33,089 bases of DNA, taken from assembly GCA_020051155.1 (NCBI GenBank), contig JAGVJK010000009.1, forward strand, positions 1 through 33,089, given 5' to 3'. Source of the DNA: Gammaproteobacteria bacterium. Lineage in GTDB: Bacteria > Pseudomonadota > Gammaproteobacteria > UBA1113. Made by a program: the position numbers and the translations under genes. The stretch's first letter is position 1; each line of letters starts with the position of its first letter. Of the stretch, positions 9,080-18,905 are shown piece after piece. Below the pieces are notes generated by a model, which worked only from the letters and a program-made list of their open reading frames with translations, made no database searches and was not told the DNA's origin.

Positions 9080-11455
9080 TTATATCCGTTCTATTTTAAC
9101 TGTGCCAAAGGATTCAGCCAAACCGGCTGTTTCTAAAAATCCCGCTGCAATGCCGACGGTGTCTCCCACCATGCGATGGCTGATGCAAACTTGCAAGACA
9201 ACGGCATCCCCTCCTTGAGAAACTTTCACTTCGGTGCCCGCTTCTAATCCTAAACGTTGTGCTAATTGCGGTGACATGGTCACTACGGGTGTTTCACTCA
9301 ACGGTGTTTTTTGCAACGGTTGAGAGTGACGCACCACACTATCACTACGATAAATTGGCCAATAACAAAAACGTTCAACACCTTCGCTCACTGTTGGCAA
9401 ATGGGAAGGATAACGCCAAGGCCCGGCTGGTTGTTCCGGTGTATTGGTGGTGGCTAAGCTGCGTAACTCATCCGTCACTTCAGTATTCACCACATAATTA
9501 AAACCATCTAGTGACAATAAGTTTCCTAAGACGCGTAATACTTTCCAACCTGGTCGCGATTCACCCTTGGGGATCACTGCTGCTTGGAAAGATTGCCAAC
9601 GTCCTTCAACGTTAATAAACGTACCTGGCGTTTCGGCAAAACTCGCAATCGGTAAAATAATATCGGCATATTGTTCCATCGCCGGTGTTTTGTAGGAGGT
9701 TAAGCAAATCACCAATGCTGCTTGGCTTAAAGCCTTTAATGCTTTTGCACTATTCGCGCAATCATGTTCCGGCTCAACATTGAATAACACATACGCGGGT
9801 AGTTCACTTTCCCACATGCGTTGCACATCTAAAGCGGGTTTACTCACATTTAAGCCGGTAGGACCACGATGCGGCACTGCACCCACTAACCATGCACCTG
9901 CTGCATTAGCACCAGCGGTTAATAAGCCAACGTTGCCATTACTTAACTGCGCCATGCGCTCTGCTAAGGCATACATTAAACCTGCTTGTGGATGATTTTG
10001 TGCACCTGCACCCAACAATATCAATGGAGCCTTTGCCGATAATAATGCGTCAGCAACTTCTCGATGAGCGGGCGTCACAGCGACAGATTGTAATAAGTCT
10101 TTCGCAATCTCAGTATCTTGTTGCGATTCCGCCAAGCAACGAGTAACTCCCGTTAAGGCTTCTGGCAAGCGACGATTTTCCACCAACAATGTTTGGGTTG
10201 GCGTGAAATTAAATTCAAAATCCACAGGATTGATCATAATCACCTTCGCCCCATTATCCCAGGCTTTGCGAATGCGATGATGAATCAAGGGTTGTTCATG
10301 TTGCGTATTGCCACCGATCACAACGATCAATTCTTGTTGCTCGATGTCAGCAATAGACACTGGTAACTTTGGATAAGTCGGCATCGCTTGTTGATAATGA
10401 AAATCTGTTTGCGTAATACGATGATCGATGTTGTGACAACCCATGCCACGCAACAATTTTTGAAATAAGAATAATTCTTCCACCGTTGCATTGGGAGAGA
10501 TGATGCCACCAATGCGATCGGCACTGTGATGCTCCGTCACATCTTGTAATGCTTCCACTACTGTTTGCAGCGCTGTTTGCCAATCCACAGTTTCCCATTG
10601 GCCATGACGTTTTAATTGGGGGCTTGTCACACGTTCAGGACTGGATAATCCTTCGCAACTAAACCGATCACGATCGGAAATCCACGTTTCATTAATGCCT
10701 TCATTTTCCTTTGGCACAACACGCATAACTGCATTGCGACGAGTATGAATATGTAAATTTGAACCTACGCAATCATGGGGGGAAACACCACTATGTTGCG
10801 TTAACTCCCACGCCCGTGCACGATAACGGAAAGGTTTATTAGTTAAGGCGCCCACTGGGCACAGGTCAATAATATTGGCTGATAATTCTGAGGTTAAGCT
10901 TTTTTCTACATAGGTGCCAATTTCAGTATCTTCACCGCGACCGATGGATCCCATTTCGGAAATACCGGCGATTTCACGACCGAAACGTACACAGCGAGTG
11001 CAATGAATGCAGCGCGTCATTTCAGTTTCAATTAAAGGCCCGAGGTTTTTATCTTTCACCGAGCGTTTGCCTTGATCATAGCGAGAATTATCACTGCCAT
11101 AACCTAAAGCGATATCTTGTAATTCACATTGGCCACCTTGATCGCAGATAGGACAATCTAAGGGATGGTTAATTAATAAAAATTCCATCACGGCTTTTTG
11201 CGCATCTAAGGCTAATTTCGATCGTGTGCGCACAACCATGCCGGGGGTTACTGGCGTCGCGCAAGCGGGTAAAGGTTTTCTCGATTTTTCCACATCCACT
11301 AAACACATACGACAGTTAGCCGCTACCGATAATTTTTTGTGATAACAAAAACGGGGGATCACGATACCTGCAGCATCCGCCACTTCAATAATCATTTTCC
11401 CAGGCTCTACTTCAAAGCTCTTACCATCAATTTCAATTTCAATTTTCATGGTCAT
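9080..11455 (-). CDS. nuoG: NADH-quinone oxidoreductase subunit G
   Basis: This is the largest peripheral-arm subunit (791 residues), carrying several iron-sulfur clusters of the NADH-to-quinone chain. The ligands are visible. The [2Fe-2S] N1b has C37, C48, C51, C65. N5 has H97, C101, C104, C110. N4 has C149, C152, C155, C199. The extra N7 cluster found in some bacteria is absent, because only one cysteine (HDCVG, near residue 228) remains in that region. The rest is the molybdopterin-oxidoreductase-like fold. The start ATG (11453-11455) overlaps the TGA of nuoF as ATGA. A second ATG two codons later is possible. Confidence 0.97.
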   Translation of the reverse strand: MTMKIEIEIDGKSFEVEPGKMIIEVADAAGIVIPRFCYHKKLSVAANCRMCLVDVEKSRKPLPACATPVTPGMVVRTRSKLALDAQKAVMEFLLINHPLDCPICDQGGQCELQDIALGYGSDNSRYDQGKRSVKDKNLGPLIETEMTRCIHCTRCVRFGREIAGISEMGSIGRGEDTEIGTYVEKSLTSELSANIIDLCPVGALTNKPFRYRARAWELTQHSGVSPHDCVGSNLHIHTRRNAVMRVVPKENEGINETWISDRDRFSCEGLSSPERVTSPQLKRHGQWETVDWQTALQTVVEALQDVTEHHSADRIGGIISPNATVEELFLFQKLLRGMGCHNIDHRITQTDFHYQQAMPTYPKLPVSIADIEQQELIVVIGGNTQHEQPLIHHRIRKAWDNGAKVIMINPVDFEFNFTPTQTLLVENRRLPEALTGVTRCLAESQQDTEIAKDLLQSVAVTPAHREVADALLSAKAPLILLGAGAQNHPQAGLMYALAERMAQLSNGNVGLLTAGANAAGAWLVGAVPHRGPTGLNVSKPALDVQRMWESELPAYVLFNVEPEHDCANSAKALKALSQAALVICLTSYKTPAMEQYADIILPIASFAETPGTFINVEGRWQSFQAAVIPKGESRPGWKVLRVLGNLLSLDGFNYVVNTEVTDELRSLATTNTPEQPAGPWRYPSHLPTVSEGVERFCYWPIYRSDSVVRHSQPLQKTPLSETPVVTMSPQLAQRLGLEAGTEVKVSQGGDAVVLQVCISHRMVGDTVGIAAGFLETAGLAESFGTVKIERI

Positions 11456-12741
11456 CTCAACTTACCGCCATCTACGAGACTTTTGCCATGTTGAATAAAA
11501 TATTCAAATTCATCACGAAAGCATCGAATAAAACTTTGCACTGGCATGGCTAAGGCATCTGCCAATACACAAATGGTACGGCCCATCATATTACCGGCCA
11601 CATTATCTAATAACTCTAAATCACCTGGTTTGCCTTCACCGTGTAAAATGCGATGCACAATGCGCGCTACCCAACCGGAGCCTTCGCGACACGGGGAACA
11701 TTGGCCACAGGATTCTTCACTATAAAAATGCGCTAAGCGCGCCAACACGCGCACCATGCAGGTGGTATCATCCATGACAATCACGGCGCCGGAGCCTAAC
11801 ATGGAGCCTGCTTTCGCTAAGGCATCATAATCCATGGTGATATTCATCATGGTGTCTGCTAATAACACTGGCGCAGAGGAACCGCCAGGGATCACCGCTT
11901 TTAACGGACGACCATTACGCATGCCACCAGCCAGTTCTAATAAATCTTTAAAGGGTGTGCCCAGAGGAATTTCATAATTTCCAGGTTTATTCACATGACC
12001 TGACACACAGAAAATTTTCGGCCCACCATTATTGGGAATGCCCTCTTCTAAAAACCAATCCGGGCCTTTGCTTAAAATCACCGGCACGGAGGCGAAGGAT
12101 TCTGTGTTATTGACAGTAGTAGGTTTGCCATACAAACCATAACTGGCAGGGAACGGTGGTTTAAAACGTGGATAACCTTTTTTACCTTCGAGGGATTCTA
12201 ATAAAGCAGTTTCCTCACCACAGATATAAGCACCTGCACCAATGTGCATGTGTAATTCGAAATCGACACCGGAACCTTGTAGATTAACGCCTAACAATCC
12301 TGCTGCGCGTGCTTCTTTCAATGCGGCTTCAAAACGTTCGATGGGTTCATAAAACTCGCCGCGAATATAATTATAGGCAACGGTCACCCCCATCACATAA
12401 CCTGCAATGGCCATACCTTCGATCACTTGGTGCGGATTGAAACGTAAGATATCGCGATCTTTACAGGTTCCTGGTTCCCCTTCATCGGAGTTACACACTA
12501 AATATTTTTGACCTGGTGTATTCGGATTTAAAAAGCTCCACTTCAACCCGGTAGGAAAACCTGCGCCACCACGACCACGTAGAGAGGATTTTTTCATTTC
12601 TTCTAAAATCTGGTCGCGCGGTGTGCCTTCTTGTAAAATCTTACGCCAAACTTGGTAACCGCCCGCGGCTTCATAGGTTGCAAGGCGCCAAGGCTCTGGC
12701 ATATCTAATGTGCGATAACAGACTTGATTCATCTTCACCAT
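11452..12741 (-). CDS. nuoF: NADH-quinone oxidoreductase subunit F (NADH- and FMN-binding)
   Basis: This subunit oxidises NADH with FMN and passes electrons to cluster N3. Its 429 residues include the glycine-rich NADH-binding loop [13 protein letters not shown] (about 57-68), the FMN-site stretch [19 protein letters not shown] (168-186), and the N3 ligands C345, C348, C351 and C391. It starts 4 nt after nuoE with GGAG about 8 nt upstream. An alternative ATG lies three codons in. It is translationally coupled to nuoG. Confidence 0.97.
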   Translation of the reverse strand: MVKMNQVCYRTLDMPEPWRLATYEAAGGYQVWRKILQEGTPRDQILEEMKKSSLRGRGGAGFPTGLKWSFLNPNTPGQKYLVCNSDEGEPGTCKDRDILRFNPHQVIEGMAIAGYVMGVTVAYNYIRGEFYEPIERFEAALKEARAAGLLGVNLQGSGVDFELHMHIGAGAYICGEETALLESLEGKKGYPRFKPPFPASYGLYGKPTTVNNTESFASVPVILSKGPDWFLEEGIPNNGGPKIFCVSGHVNKPGNYEIPLGTPFKDLLELAGGMRNGRPLKAVIPGGSSAPVLLADTMMNITMDYDALAKAGSMLGSGAVIVMDDTTCMVRVLARLAHFYSEESCGQCSPCREGSGWVARIVHRILHGEGKPGDLELLDNVAGNMMGRTICVLADALAMPVQSFIRCFRDEFEYFIQHGKSLVDGGKLR

Positions 12742-12745
12742 CTGT

Positions 12746-13240
12746 TTACTCCAACTCGCTAAGAATGTGATCCACTTTCTCGGGCGTCAACTTTTCATGA
12801 TAGGTTTTATCCACCAACATCACCGGCGCTGTCACACAAGCACCTAAACATTCCACTTCTTTTAAGGTGAATTTGCCATCGGGTGTGGTTTCGTTAAATT
12901 CAATGCCTAAGCGATCTTTTAAACATCGCACAATGCCGTCGGAATCAGCGAGCATGCAGGAAATGTTGGTGCACACAGAAATTTTGTGGCGTCCCACTGG
13001 TTTTAACTCATACATCGAGTAAAACGTCGCGACTTCATAAACAGCGACATGAGGAATTTGTAAATAATCGCCCACTTCGTTCATTAACTCTGTGGTGAGC
13101 CAACCACCATTTTCATCCTGTGCAATGTGTAAAGCCGGAATCACGGCGGAGCGCCGTTGATCCGCGGGATATTTTTTCAGCCACTCATCAATCTCTGCTT
13201 TGGCACGCGCTGATAAACCTGGTTTGCTCTGCGTCATCAT
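12746..13240 (-). CDS. nuoE: NADH-quinone oxidoreductase subunit E
   Basis: This is a thioredoxin-like [2Fe-2S] subunit (cluster N1a) of the NADH dehydrogenase module, with 164 residues. The cluster ligands are C90, C95, C131 and C135 (CTNISC and CLGAC). Its ATG overlaps the stop of nuoD as TAATG (13238-13242), and a second ATG follows immediately. It lies directly upstream of its partner nuoF. Confidence 0.97.
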   Translation of the reverse strand: MMTQSKPGLSARAKAEIDEWLKKYPADQRRSAVIPALHIAQDENGGWLTTELMNEVGDYLQIPHVAVYEVATFYSMYELKPVGRHKISVCTNISCMLADSDGIVRCLKDRLGIEFNETTPDGKFTLKEVECLGACVTAPVMLVDKTYHEKLTPEKVDHILSELE

Positions 13241-14493
13241 TAGCGATCAATCTCCCCAAATACAATATCTTGGCTCGATAAAATGGTTACCACGTCCGCC
13301 AACATGTGGCCACGCACCATTTCATCTAAGGCGGCTAAATGGGCAAAGCCCGGTGGCCGCACTTTGAGACGATAGGGTTTATTCGCCCCATCTGAAATTA
13401 AGTACACGCCAAATTCACCCTTGGGATGCTCCACCGCCGCATAAGCTTCGCCTTCAGGAATACAAAAGCCTTCGGTGAATAATTTAAAATGATGGATTAA
13501 AGATTCCATATCGCCTTTCATCTCGACGCGGCTAGGCGGTACAATTTTATGATTATCCAATAATACGGGACCTGGGTGTTGACGCAACCATTCTATACAC
13601 TGTTGAATAATACGATTTGATTGACGCATCTCTTCCACGCGCACTAAATAACGATCATAACAATCACCTTGGGTACCGATGGGAATATCAAAATCTAATT
13701 GATCATACACTTCGTAAGGTTGTTTTTTTCGTAAATCCCACGCGATACCGGAGCCTCGCAACATCGGGCCGGTGAAACCTAAGGCTTTTGCACGCTCTGG
13801 TGTCACCACACCAATACCGACCGTTCGTTGTTTCCAAATGCGGTTGTCGGTTAAGAGAGTTTCGTATTCATCCACCAACTTAGGAAAACGTTGCGCGAAG
13901 TCTGCAATAAAATCTAATAAAGAACCTTGTCGATTATCATTTAATTGCGTAATGGCCGCTTGATTGTGCCAACGGCTGCTTTGATATTGCGGCATTTTAT
14001 TGGGTAAATCGCGATAAACACCGCCTGGGCGATAATAGGTAGCATGCATTCTGGCGCCGGAAACAGCTTCGTAGCAATCCAGCAAATCTTCTCGCTCACG
14101 AAAACAATATAAAAATACCGTCATCGCACCGACGTCTAAGGCGTGAGCGCCTAGCCATAATAAATGATTTAAAATCCGCGTGATTTCATCAAACATCACA
14201 CGAATGTATTGGGCTCGCACTGGTGGTGTGATTCCCAATAATTTTTCCATCGCTAATACGTAACCGTGCTCATTGCACATCATGGAAACGTAATCTAATC
14301 GATCCATGTAACCAATGCTTTGATTATAGGGTTTCGACTCTGCTAACTTTTCGGTGGCACGATGCAATAAACCAACGTGTGGATCAGCTCGTTGTACCAC
14401 TTCACCATCTAATTCTAAAATTAAACGTAACACACCATGGGCCGCAGGATGTTGTGGGCCAAAGTTAATGGTGTAATTATGAATCTCAGCCAT
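13240..14493 (-). CDS. nuoD: NADH-quinone oxidoreductase subunit D (49 kDa homologue)
   Basis: This subunit forms the quinone-binding pocket together with NuoB and is related to the large subunit of [NiFe] hydrogenases. Its 417 residues are the standard length for a NuoD that is separate from NuoC. The expected quinone-site residues are H19 in [13 protein letters not shown] and Y68 in [12 protein letters not shown]. The start overlaps the end of nuoC by 8 nt. nuoC and nuoD are separate genes here, unlike the fused nuoCD of enterobacteria. Confidence 0.97.
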   Translation of the reverse strand: MAEIHNYTINFGPQHPAAHGVLRLILELDGEVVQRADPHVGLLHRATEKLAESKPYNQSIGYMDRLDYVSMMCNEHGYVLAMEKLLGITPPVRAQYIRVMFDEITRILNHLLWLGAHALDVGAMTVFLYCFREREDLLDCYEAVSGARMHATYYRPGGVYRDLPNKMPQYQSSRWHNQAAITQLNDNRQGSLLDFIADFAQRFPKLVDEYETLLTDNRIWKQRTVGIGVVTPERAKALGFTGPMLRGSGIAWDLRKKQPYEVYDQLDFDIPIGTQGDCYDRYLVRVEEMRQSNRIIQQCIEWLRQHPGPVLLDNHKIVPPSRVEMKGDMESLIHHFKLFTEGFCIPEGEAYAAVEHPKGEFGVYLISDGANKPYRLKVRPPGFAHLAALDEMVRGHMLADVVTILSSQDIVFGEIDR

Positions 14494-15181
14494 GTTTGTC
14501 TCCCGCTAAAACGGGCTCTACGTAGCGATTATCTCGACGAATGACCTTAGGAACGAGCGTACGCGGCGTAATGGAAACGGGCTCATAAATCACTCGTTTT
14601 TCACTCGCATCATAACGCATTTCTACAGTACCAATCAGCGGAAAATCTTTGCGGAAAGGATGCCCAATAAAACCATAGTCCGTTAAAATTCGTCTTAAAT
14701 CTTCGTGACCATTAAATAAAATACCATAGAGATCGAAGGCTTCTCGTTCAAACCAATTGGCGCTGGGCCAAACACTGATGAGCGAATCCACCATCGGTGG
14801 CTCGCCATCGAGAAACACTTTTAAACGTAAACGTTGATTGAGAGATATGGATAATAAATGATAGACCGCCGCAAAACGTGGACGATCTAAATTAGCCACT
14901 TGAATTCTTTCTTCCCCTTGCTGCACACCGCGTTCAAAACCGGTGGCTGTCGCATTATCGGTGGACCATTCGGCAAGGCCATAATTTAAATAATCCACAC
15001 CGCAAACATCGATGAGTTGTTCGAAGTGAAATAAAGGGTCATCGCGCAATTGCATAGCCACACGTCGCAGAGTGTGTTTATCTAGTTCCAGCGTCACTTC
15101 ACCGTGGGCAACCGTCAAGCTCTTGATGGTATCACCAAAGACCGTTTGTAAATTTACAACTAATTGATCGCTTGTTGACAT
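14486..15181 (-). CDS. nuoC: NADH-quinone oxidoreductase subunit C (30 kDa homologue)
   Basis: This peripheral-arm subunit has 231 residues from the ATG at 15179-15181. The family signature [14 protein letters not shown], followed by the [13 protein letters not shown] and HPFRKDFP motifs, is complete. I chose this ATG because AAGGGTG lies just upstream. A GTG at 15202 would add seven residues and overlap nuoB. It overlaps nuoD by 8 nt. Confidence 0.96.
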   Translation of the reverse strand: MSTSDQLVVNLQTVFGDTIKSLTVAHGEVTLELDKHTLRRVAMQLRDDPLFHFEQLIDVCGVDYLNYGLAEWSTDNATATGFERGVQQGEERIQVANLDRPRFAAVYHLLSISLNQRLRLKVFLDGEPPMVDSLISVWPSANWFEREAFDLYGILFNGHEDLRRILTDYGFIGHPFRKDFPLIGTVEMRYDASEKRVIYEPVSITPRTLVPKVIRRDNRYVEPVLAGDKHG

Positions 15182-15191
15182 GCTCACACCC

Positions 15192-15674
15192 TTACTCGTC
15201 ACGCTTAATCACCGCATCACGCCGAATTTTATTTTGTAACTGAAGAATGCCGTACATCAGCGCCTCTGCTGCCGGTGGACAACCAGGAACATAAATATCC
15301 ACGGGAACAATGCGATCACAACCGCGTACGACAGAATAAGAATAATGATAATACCCGCCACCGTTGGCACAGGAACCCATGGAAATCACCCACCGCGGTT
15401 CGGCCATTTGGTCGTAGACCTTACGCAGAGCGGGAGCCATTTTATTGCAGAGGGTCCCGGCAACGATCATCACGTCGGATTGACGAGGACTAGGACGAAA
15501 CATCGTACCAAAACGATCTAAATCATAACGCGCTGCTGCAGAGTGCATCATTTCCACGGCACAGCAGGCTAAACCAAAACTCATGGGCCACATGGAACCA
15601 CTACGCGCCCATCCGACTAATTTATCGAGGCTGGTGATACCAAACCCTTTATGTTCGGTTGCTGCTACTCCCAT
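15192..15674 (-). CDS. nuoB: NADH-quinone oxidoreductase subunit B (cluster N2)
   Basis: This subunit carries the terminal [4Fe-4S] cluster N2, which reduces quinone. The ligands are the adjacent pair C37-C38 ([12 protein letters not shown]), then the cysteines of [14 protein letters not shown] and PGCPP. I place the start at MGVAATEH (CAT at 15672-15674), which gives 160 residues and a 10-nt overlap with nuoA. An upstream in-frame start at 15695 would add seven residues and lengthen the overlap. Confidence 0.96.
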   Translation of the reverse strand: MGVAATEHKGFGITSLDKLVGWARSGSMWPMSFGLACCAVEMMHSAAARYDLDRFGTMFRPSPRQSDVMIVAGTLCNKMAPALRKVYDQMAEPRWVISMGSCANGGGYYHYSYSVVRGCDRIVPVDIYVPGCPPAAEALMYGILQLQNKIRRDAVIKRDE

Positions 15675-16021
15675 TCTAATGCCCCTTTTTTCCACTCATA
15701 AATGAAGCCCACAACGAGAATCAATAAAAAGATGATCATAGTGGAAAAGCCATAGACGCCAATCTTGCGCAACACAACAGCCCATGGCACAAAGAATGCG
15801 GTTTCTAAATCGAATAAAATGAATAAGAGAGCGACAAGATAATAACGAATATCAAAGGGTAAACGAGTGTCTTCAAATGGAGCAAAGCCACATTCATAAG
15901 GTGATAGTTTTTCAGTATCAGGTCTATGTGGTGCGATCAAGCGACTCAGCAATAGTGCCCCACCACCGATAGCAATACCGATCGCGATAAACACTAAAAT
16001 CGGAAAATAATTTGTTAACAT
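15665..16021 (-). CDS. nuoA: NADH-quinone oxidoreductase subunit A
   Basis: This is a three-helix membrane subunit of complex I, with 118 residues. The conserved loop has C44 in SPYECGF, and [11 protein letters not shown] carries the helix-2 acidic pair D71 and E73. It is the first gene of the nuo operon and starts 35 nt downstream of the tRNA-Leu gene on the same strand. It is probably expressed from the promoter in front of that tRNA. Confidence 0.97.
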   Translation of the reverse strand: MLTNYFPILVFIAIGIAIGGGALLLSRLIAPHRPDTEKLSPYECGFAPFEDTRLPFDIRYYLVALLFILFDLETAFFVPWAVVLRKIGVYGFSTMIIFLLILVVGFIYEWKKGALEWE

Positions 16022-16056
16022 ACCCCATCCTTCATCGAGCGCTTAGGATTTGTGAT

Positions 16057-16141
16057 TGGTGCCGAAGGCCGGACTCGAACCGGCACAGCTTGCGCCACCG
16101 CCCCCTCAAGACGGCGTGTCTACCAATTTCACCACTTCGGC
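16057..16141 (-). tRNA. leuU: tRNA-Leu (anticodon GAG)
   Basis: The minus strand folds as a class II tRNA of 85 nt with encoded CCA. The acceptor is GCCGAAG pairing with CTTCGGC. The anticodon stem CCGTC/GGCGG encloses loop TTGAGGG, giving anticodon GAG. A long variable arm is followed by GGTTCGAGTCC in the T arm. It lies between secG and nuoA, as in related gammaproteobacteria. The gene symbol follows E. coli use for tRNA-Leu(GAG). Confidence 0.96.
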
Positions 16142-16158
16142 AAGGATCATTTATTCCC

Positions 16159-16174
16159 GCATCAACAATGATGC
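16159..16174 (-). other. small leader hairpin upstream of tRNA-Leu
   Basis: GCATCA and TGATGC form a perfect 6-bp stem with a 4-nt loop. It lies between the predicted transcription start (about 16176) and the tRNA 5' end. It could mark or aid 5' leader processing. This is only a structural observation. Confidence 0.4.
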
Positions 16175-16182
16175 TGGGGGGT

Positions 16183-16211
16183 ATTATATTGATTTCAGCA
16201 AAAATACCCAA
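16183..16211 (-). promoter_or_regulatory. strong promoter for tRNA-Leu and the nuo operon
   Basis: On the minus strand, TTGGGT (16206-16211) and a perfect TATAAT (16183-16188) are exactly 17 bp apart. The -10 box is followed by a GC-rich discriminator, ACCCCCC. This is the layout of stable-RNA promoters under stringent control. The predicted start is near 16176, about 35 nt before the tRNA. nuoA follows the tRNA without an evident terminator, so the complex I operon is probably transcribed from here as well as by read-through from tpiA-secG. Confidence 0.75.
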
Positions 16212-16237
16212 GCAATCTCTTTCACTATTTTAATTTT

Positions 16238-16606
16238 TTATTCCTTCGTCGATTTATTCACGGGTAAAGCAATGTCTGCGTCGCTGCTTTTTTGCTCTAC
16301 TGGAATACTTGGCGTTGCGGGTTGCACCGGCACGCTAATAGGAACAACACCCGTATCTTGTGCCAGGTTTCCTTGTTGTTTATGCGCTAAGCTAGCCAGC
16401 GTAACGCTCGTAATAAAAAACACCGCCGCTAAACCTGCGGTTAGTTTAAAGAGAAAACTGCTGGAACCAGGGCTACCAAACACTGTATTAGAAGCACCGC
16501 CGCCAAAGGCTGCCCCCATATCTGCACCTTTGCCTTGTTGGACAAGTACCAGGGCCACCAAAGCCACACAGGTCAAAATATGTAATACACTGATTAGTTG
16601 ATCCAC
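16238..16606 (-). CDS. secG: preprotein translocase subunit SecG
   Basis: This is a small inner-membrane subunit of the SecYEG channel. It has 122 residues with two hydrophobic helices (about 3-22 and 53-73). The conserved loop between them reads LVQQGKGADMGAAFGGGASNT. The polar, proline-rich tail of about 45 residues is typical of SecG. Its ATG lies inside the end of tpiA (13-nt overlap), so the two are translationally coupled. Confidence 0.95.
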   Translation of the reverse strand: MDQLISVLHILTCVALVALVLVQQGKGADMGAAFGGGASNTVFGSPGSSSFLFKLTAGLAAVFFITSVTLASLAHKQQGNLAQDTGVVPISVPVQPATPSIPVEQKSSDADIALPVNKSTKE

Positions 16607-17373
16607 GACGCTTCCACCTTATTCGCTTGTTCTATGATTGCTAAAAAATCGGCTGATTTTAACGAAGCTCCGCCAATAAGTCCACCATCAATGTCAGGCA
16701 TTGCAAATAATTCTGCCACATTGTCTGGTTTTACGCTGCCGCCATAAAGGATTGGTAATAAATTAGCCGCTTTTTCACTGTGTGTTGCTACTGCTTGGCG
16801 TAAGGCTTGGTGTACTTCTTGGGCTTGTTGTGGTGAGGCGGTGAGGCCGGTACCGATGGCCCATACGGGTTCGTAAGCAACTAAACCTTGACTGAGGGCA
16901 TCTACCCCCACTTCTTTGATTACTGCATTGAGTTGAGCTAACACCACTTCGAGGGTTTGCTCCTGTTCTCGTTGTTGGAGAGTTTCGCCGACGCAGAGAA
17001 TGGGTTTTAAACCATGTCGCTGTGCTGCACGGAATTTTTCTGCCACTTGTTGATTGGTTTCATGGTAAAGGCTGCGACGCTCGGAATGGCCGACGATGAC
17101 ATATTGGCAACCGAACTCTCGCAACATGGCGCCAGAGATTTCACCGGTGTAAGCCCCTTCGTCGTGCTCACTGAGGTTTTGCGCGCCCCATTGGATTGAG
17201 GTGCCTTTCAGAAGCTCGCTCACCATCGGCAAGTAAATAGCGGGAGGGAAAACTAAAACCTTCGTTGAAGGCTGAGAGTCTACCCGTTGAATCAAGTCTT
17301 GCAGTAAAGATCGGACAAAAGACAAAGACCCATTCATCTTCCAATTTCCTGCTACCCACATATCACGTGCCAT
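16594..17373 (-). CDS. tpiA: triosephosphate isomerase
   Basis: This enzyme interconverts dihydroxyacetone phosphate and glyceraldehyde 3-phosphate in glycolysis. Its 259 residues form one TIM barrel. The catalytic residues are visible: N10 and K12 (AGNWKMNG), H96 (VIVGHSERR) and E168 (AYEPVWAIGTG), with the phosphate-binding LYGGSVKPDN near the end. GAGGA lies just upstream of the ATG, but that ribosome-binding site is part of a 9-bp inverted repeat (17376-17412). It is followed by overlapping secG. Confidence 0.97.
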   Translation of the reverse strand: MARDMWVAGNWKMNGSLSFVRSLLQDLIQRVDSQPSTKVLVFPPAIYLPMVSELLKGTSIQWGAQNLSEHDEGAYTGEISGAMLREFGCQYVIVGHSERRSLYHETNQQVAEKFRAAQRHGLKPILCVGETLQQREQEQTLEVVLAQLNAVIKEVGVDALSQGLVAYEPVWAIGTGLTASPQQAQEVHQALRQAVATHSEKAANLLPILYGGSVKPDNVAELFAMPDIDGGLIGGASLKSADFLAIIEQANKVEASWIN

Positions 17374-17375
17374 TG

Positions 17376-17412
17376 GTTATCCTCGCGTTTGTTAAATGAG
17401 GGGGAGGATAAC
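17376..17412 (-). promoter_or_regulatory. inverted repeat covering the tpiA ribosome-binding site
   Basis: GTTATCCTC (17376-17384) and GAGGATAAC (17404-17412) are perfect 9-bp complements with a 19-nt spacer. In the tpiA mRNA the second arm read contains the GAGG Shine-Dalgarno and ends 2 nt before the ATG. A hairpin could therefore hide the ribosome-binding site, provided transcription starts upstream of 17412. It could also be a DNA operator. Confidence 0.4.
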
Positions 17413-17455
17413 AGATTTAGAGGATGGCTGGAATCATTTCTTGGGATTGGGTGAC

Positions 17456-18667
17456 TCAATACAAAAATCCAAAGAGGTACAATGGGATCACATTATCGTA
17501 GCCAATCAGCAACTGGTCTTTGACTAGGAATTTTCGACCCTCTATTTCTTGTAGCTGTGCCCAGATTTTGTTTTTGCCGCCTACTTCAAAGATCATATCT
17601 TCTATTTGAAAATCACCTAGTTTTGGATAAAAAATAGTGTGCTTCGCGCCGCACAGAAATTGCATGAAGGCTAATTCGCGTAATGTACCAATTTCTACGG
17701 GTTCAGATAAAAATGTGTTGATGGCTTGATGAAGTGTCGTATTATCTAAATAGACCTTTGCCGGTTTTGTTAATACTTGTCTGCCATGCGCTTTTGGGTA
17801 AAGCATTTTTATCATTCCTGTCCGCTTTAATATATCCAAATAATTTTCTGCCGTTTTATTATCAATTTGTAAGTTTGTAGCTAAATTGTTGGTATTGATG
17901 TTGCCGGGTGGAATGCTCGCAAGAAAATTTAAAATTCGTTTAAAATGTGCAAGATTATTGGTTTTCAACGTATAGAAATTAGCGATGTCTTCGTAAATCG
18001 TTTTTTCGATCACATTACCAAGAGCGTCATACAAATCATTGGCATTTTCAAAAACCATGGGATAGTAACCAAATGATAAATACTCGTTAAACTGCTCCAT
18101 TAACTGTTTTTGTTGTGAGACATCTTGAGCAATGGCTTGGTGTTGAATCAGTAGATCTTCCAAAGAAACAGTCGGCCATTGTTGCTCTGTGGAAAAATTT
18201 AAATACTCGCGAAACGATAATCCTGGCAATTGTAATAGTTTGGCACGACGCGATAAATCATAACTTCCCGCAACAAGGTCAATGCTAGAACTCCCAGAAA
18301 AAATAATATGCACATCAGGAAATGAGTCATAAATATTTTTCAACTCTTGATTCCAATTGGCATACTTATGAATTTCATCAATGAAAATGTAACGAATATG
18401 GCGTGATTGATACAATTCATTCACGCAAGCTAGCAACGTCGTATTATTGAAATACATATTATCCGCTGAAAAATAAAAAGCATTCTGCTCTTGATACAGA
18501 TTTTCTTTGATGTATTGCAACAATAAAGTAGTTTTACCCACCCCTCGCGGCCCGACAATACCAATTAACCGATGTTCCAAGGTCAATTGATCGTAAAGAA
18601 ATCGATGCTGAGTGATTCGCAGCTCAGCAATCAATCGATGATAAGTTTGCCACAGAAAATCCATCAT
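17456..18667 (-). CDS. AAA ATPase with DUF4143-like C-terminus (copy 2)
   Basis: This is a 403-residue ATPase of the AAA_14/DUF4143 group. Walker A is GPRGVGKTT at 39-47, Walker B is YIFIDEIHK with D97-E98, and IIFSGSSS follows as a sensor-like segment. A helix-turn-helix-like region lies around residues 240-275. The C-terminal domain differs from copies 1 and 3: instead of ExD...ExK it has FQIEDMIFEVGGKNK, a variant seen in a subgroup of this family. The function is unknown. The gene starts with two adjacent ATGs, and its GGAG ribosome-binding site lies inside a palindromic array (18669-18714). It is divergent from the 508-residue unknown protein. Confidence 0.85.
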   Translation of the reverse strand: MMDFLWQTYHRLIAELRITQHRFLYDQLTLEHRLIGIVGPRGVGKTTLLLQYIKENLYQEQNAFYFSADNMYFNNTTLLACVNELYQSRHIRYIFIDEIHKYANWNQELKNIYDSFPDVHIIFSGSSSIDLVAGSYDLSRRAKLLQLPGLSFREYLNFSTEQQWPTVSLEDLLIQHQAIAQDVSQQKQLMEQFNEYLSFGYYPMVFENANDLYDALGNVIEKTIYEDIANFYTLKTNNLAHFKRILNFLASIPPGNINTNNLATNLQIDNKTAENYLDILKRTGMIKMLYPKAHGRQVLTKPAKVYLDNTTLHQAINTFLSEPVEIGTLRELAFMQFLCGAKHTIFYPKLGDFQIEDMIFEVGGKNKIWAQLQEIEGRKFLVKDQLLIGYDNVIPLYLFGFLY

Positions 18668-18668
18668 T

Positions 18669-18714
18669 TGGAGTGTACTCCAGAAATTTCGCCATTTTTC
18701 TGGAGTATAGTCTA
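18669..18714. promoter_or_regulatory. paired palindromes / hairpin at the start of ATPase copy 2
   Basis: TGGAGTGTACTCCA (18669-18682) is a palindrome ending 2 nt from the start codon at 18667. A degenerate copy, TGGAGTATAGTCTA, lies at 18701-18714. The centres are 32 bp apart, about three helical turns, as for a dimeric repressor pair. The same bases also form an 11-bp perfect inverted repeat: TACTCCAGAAA at 18676-18686 and TTTCTGGAGTA at 18697-18707. In mRNA this repeat would trap the GGAG ribosome-binding site. Either reading implies tight control of this gene. Confidence 0.6.
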
Positions 18715-18905
18715 GATTTTGATGAAATGGAATGTTTTGTCTTTGTCAGCTGGGAATATCTCTTAGGGTTATAAGGCTAAATATTGGACTTTTGAGAAAT
18801 TTTTGGATAGCATTTGTGCGTTTGGTGAAATAGTTATATTGTTTCGACAACATCATTGAGAAAAAAGTACGTAGTTAATTACGTTAAGTTATGAGGAAAT
18901 CTATT

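Noticed and set aside
9080..11455. Extra N7 iron-sulfur cluster in NuoG
   Set aside because: Only one cysteine remains at the site, so the cluster is absent, as in many bacteria. This is not evidence of a broken gene.
16056..16601. 181-residue plus-strand open frame
   Set aside because: It runs antisense through tRNA-Leu, the promoter and all of secG, and its product shows no family features. It is a shadow of secG.
18870..18895. PmrA-box-like TTAA repeats upstream of the 508-residue gene
   Set aside because: The two TTAA elements are 9 bp apart rather than the 11 expected for a PmrA direct repeat, and the flanks do not match.
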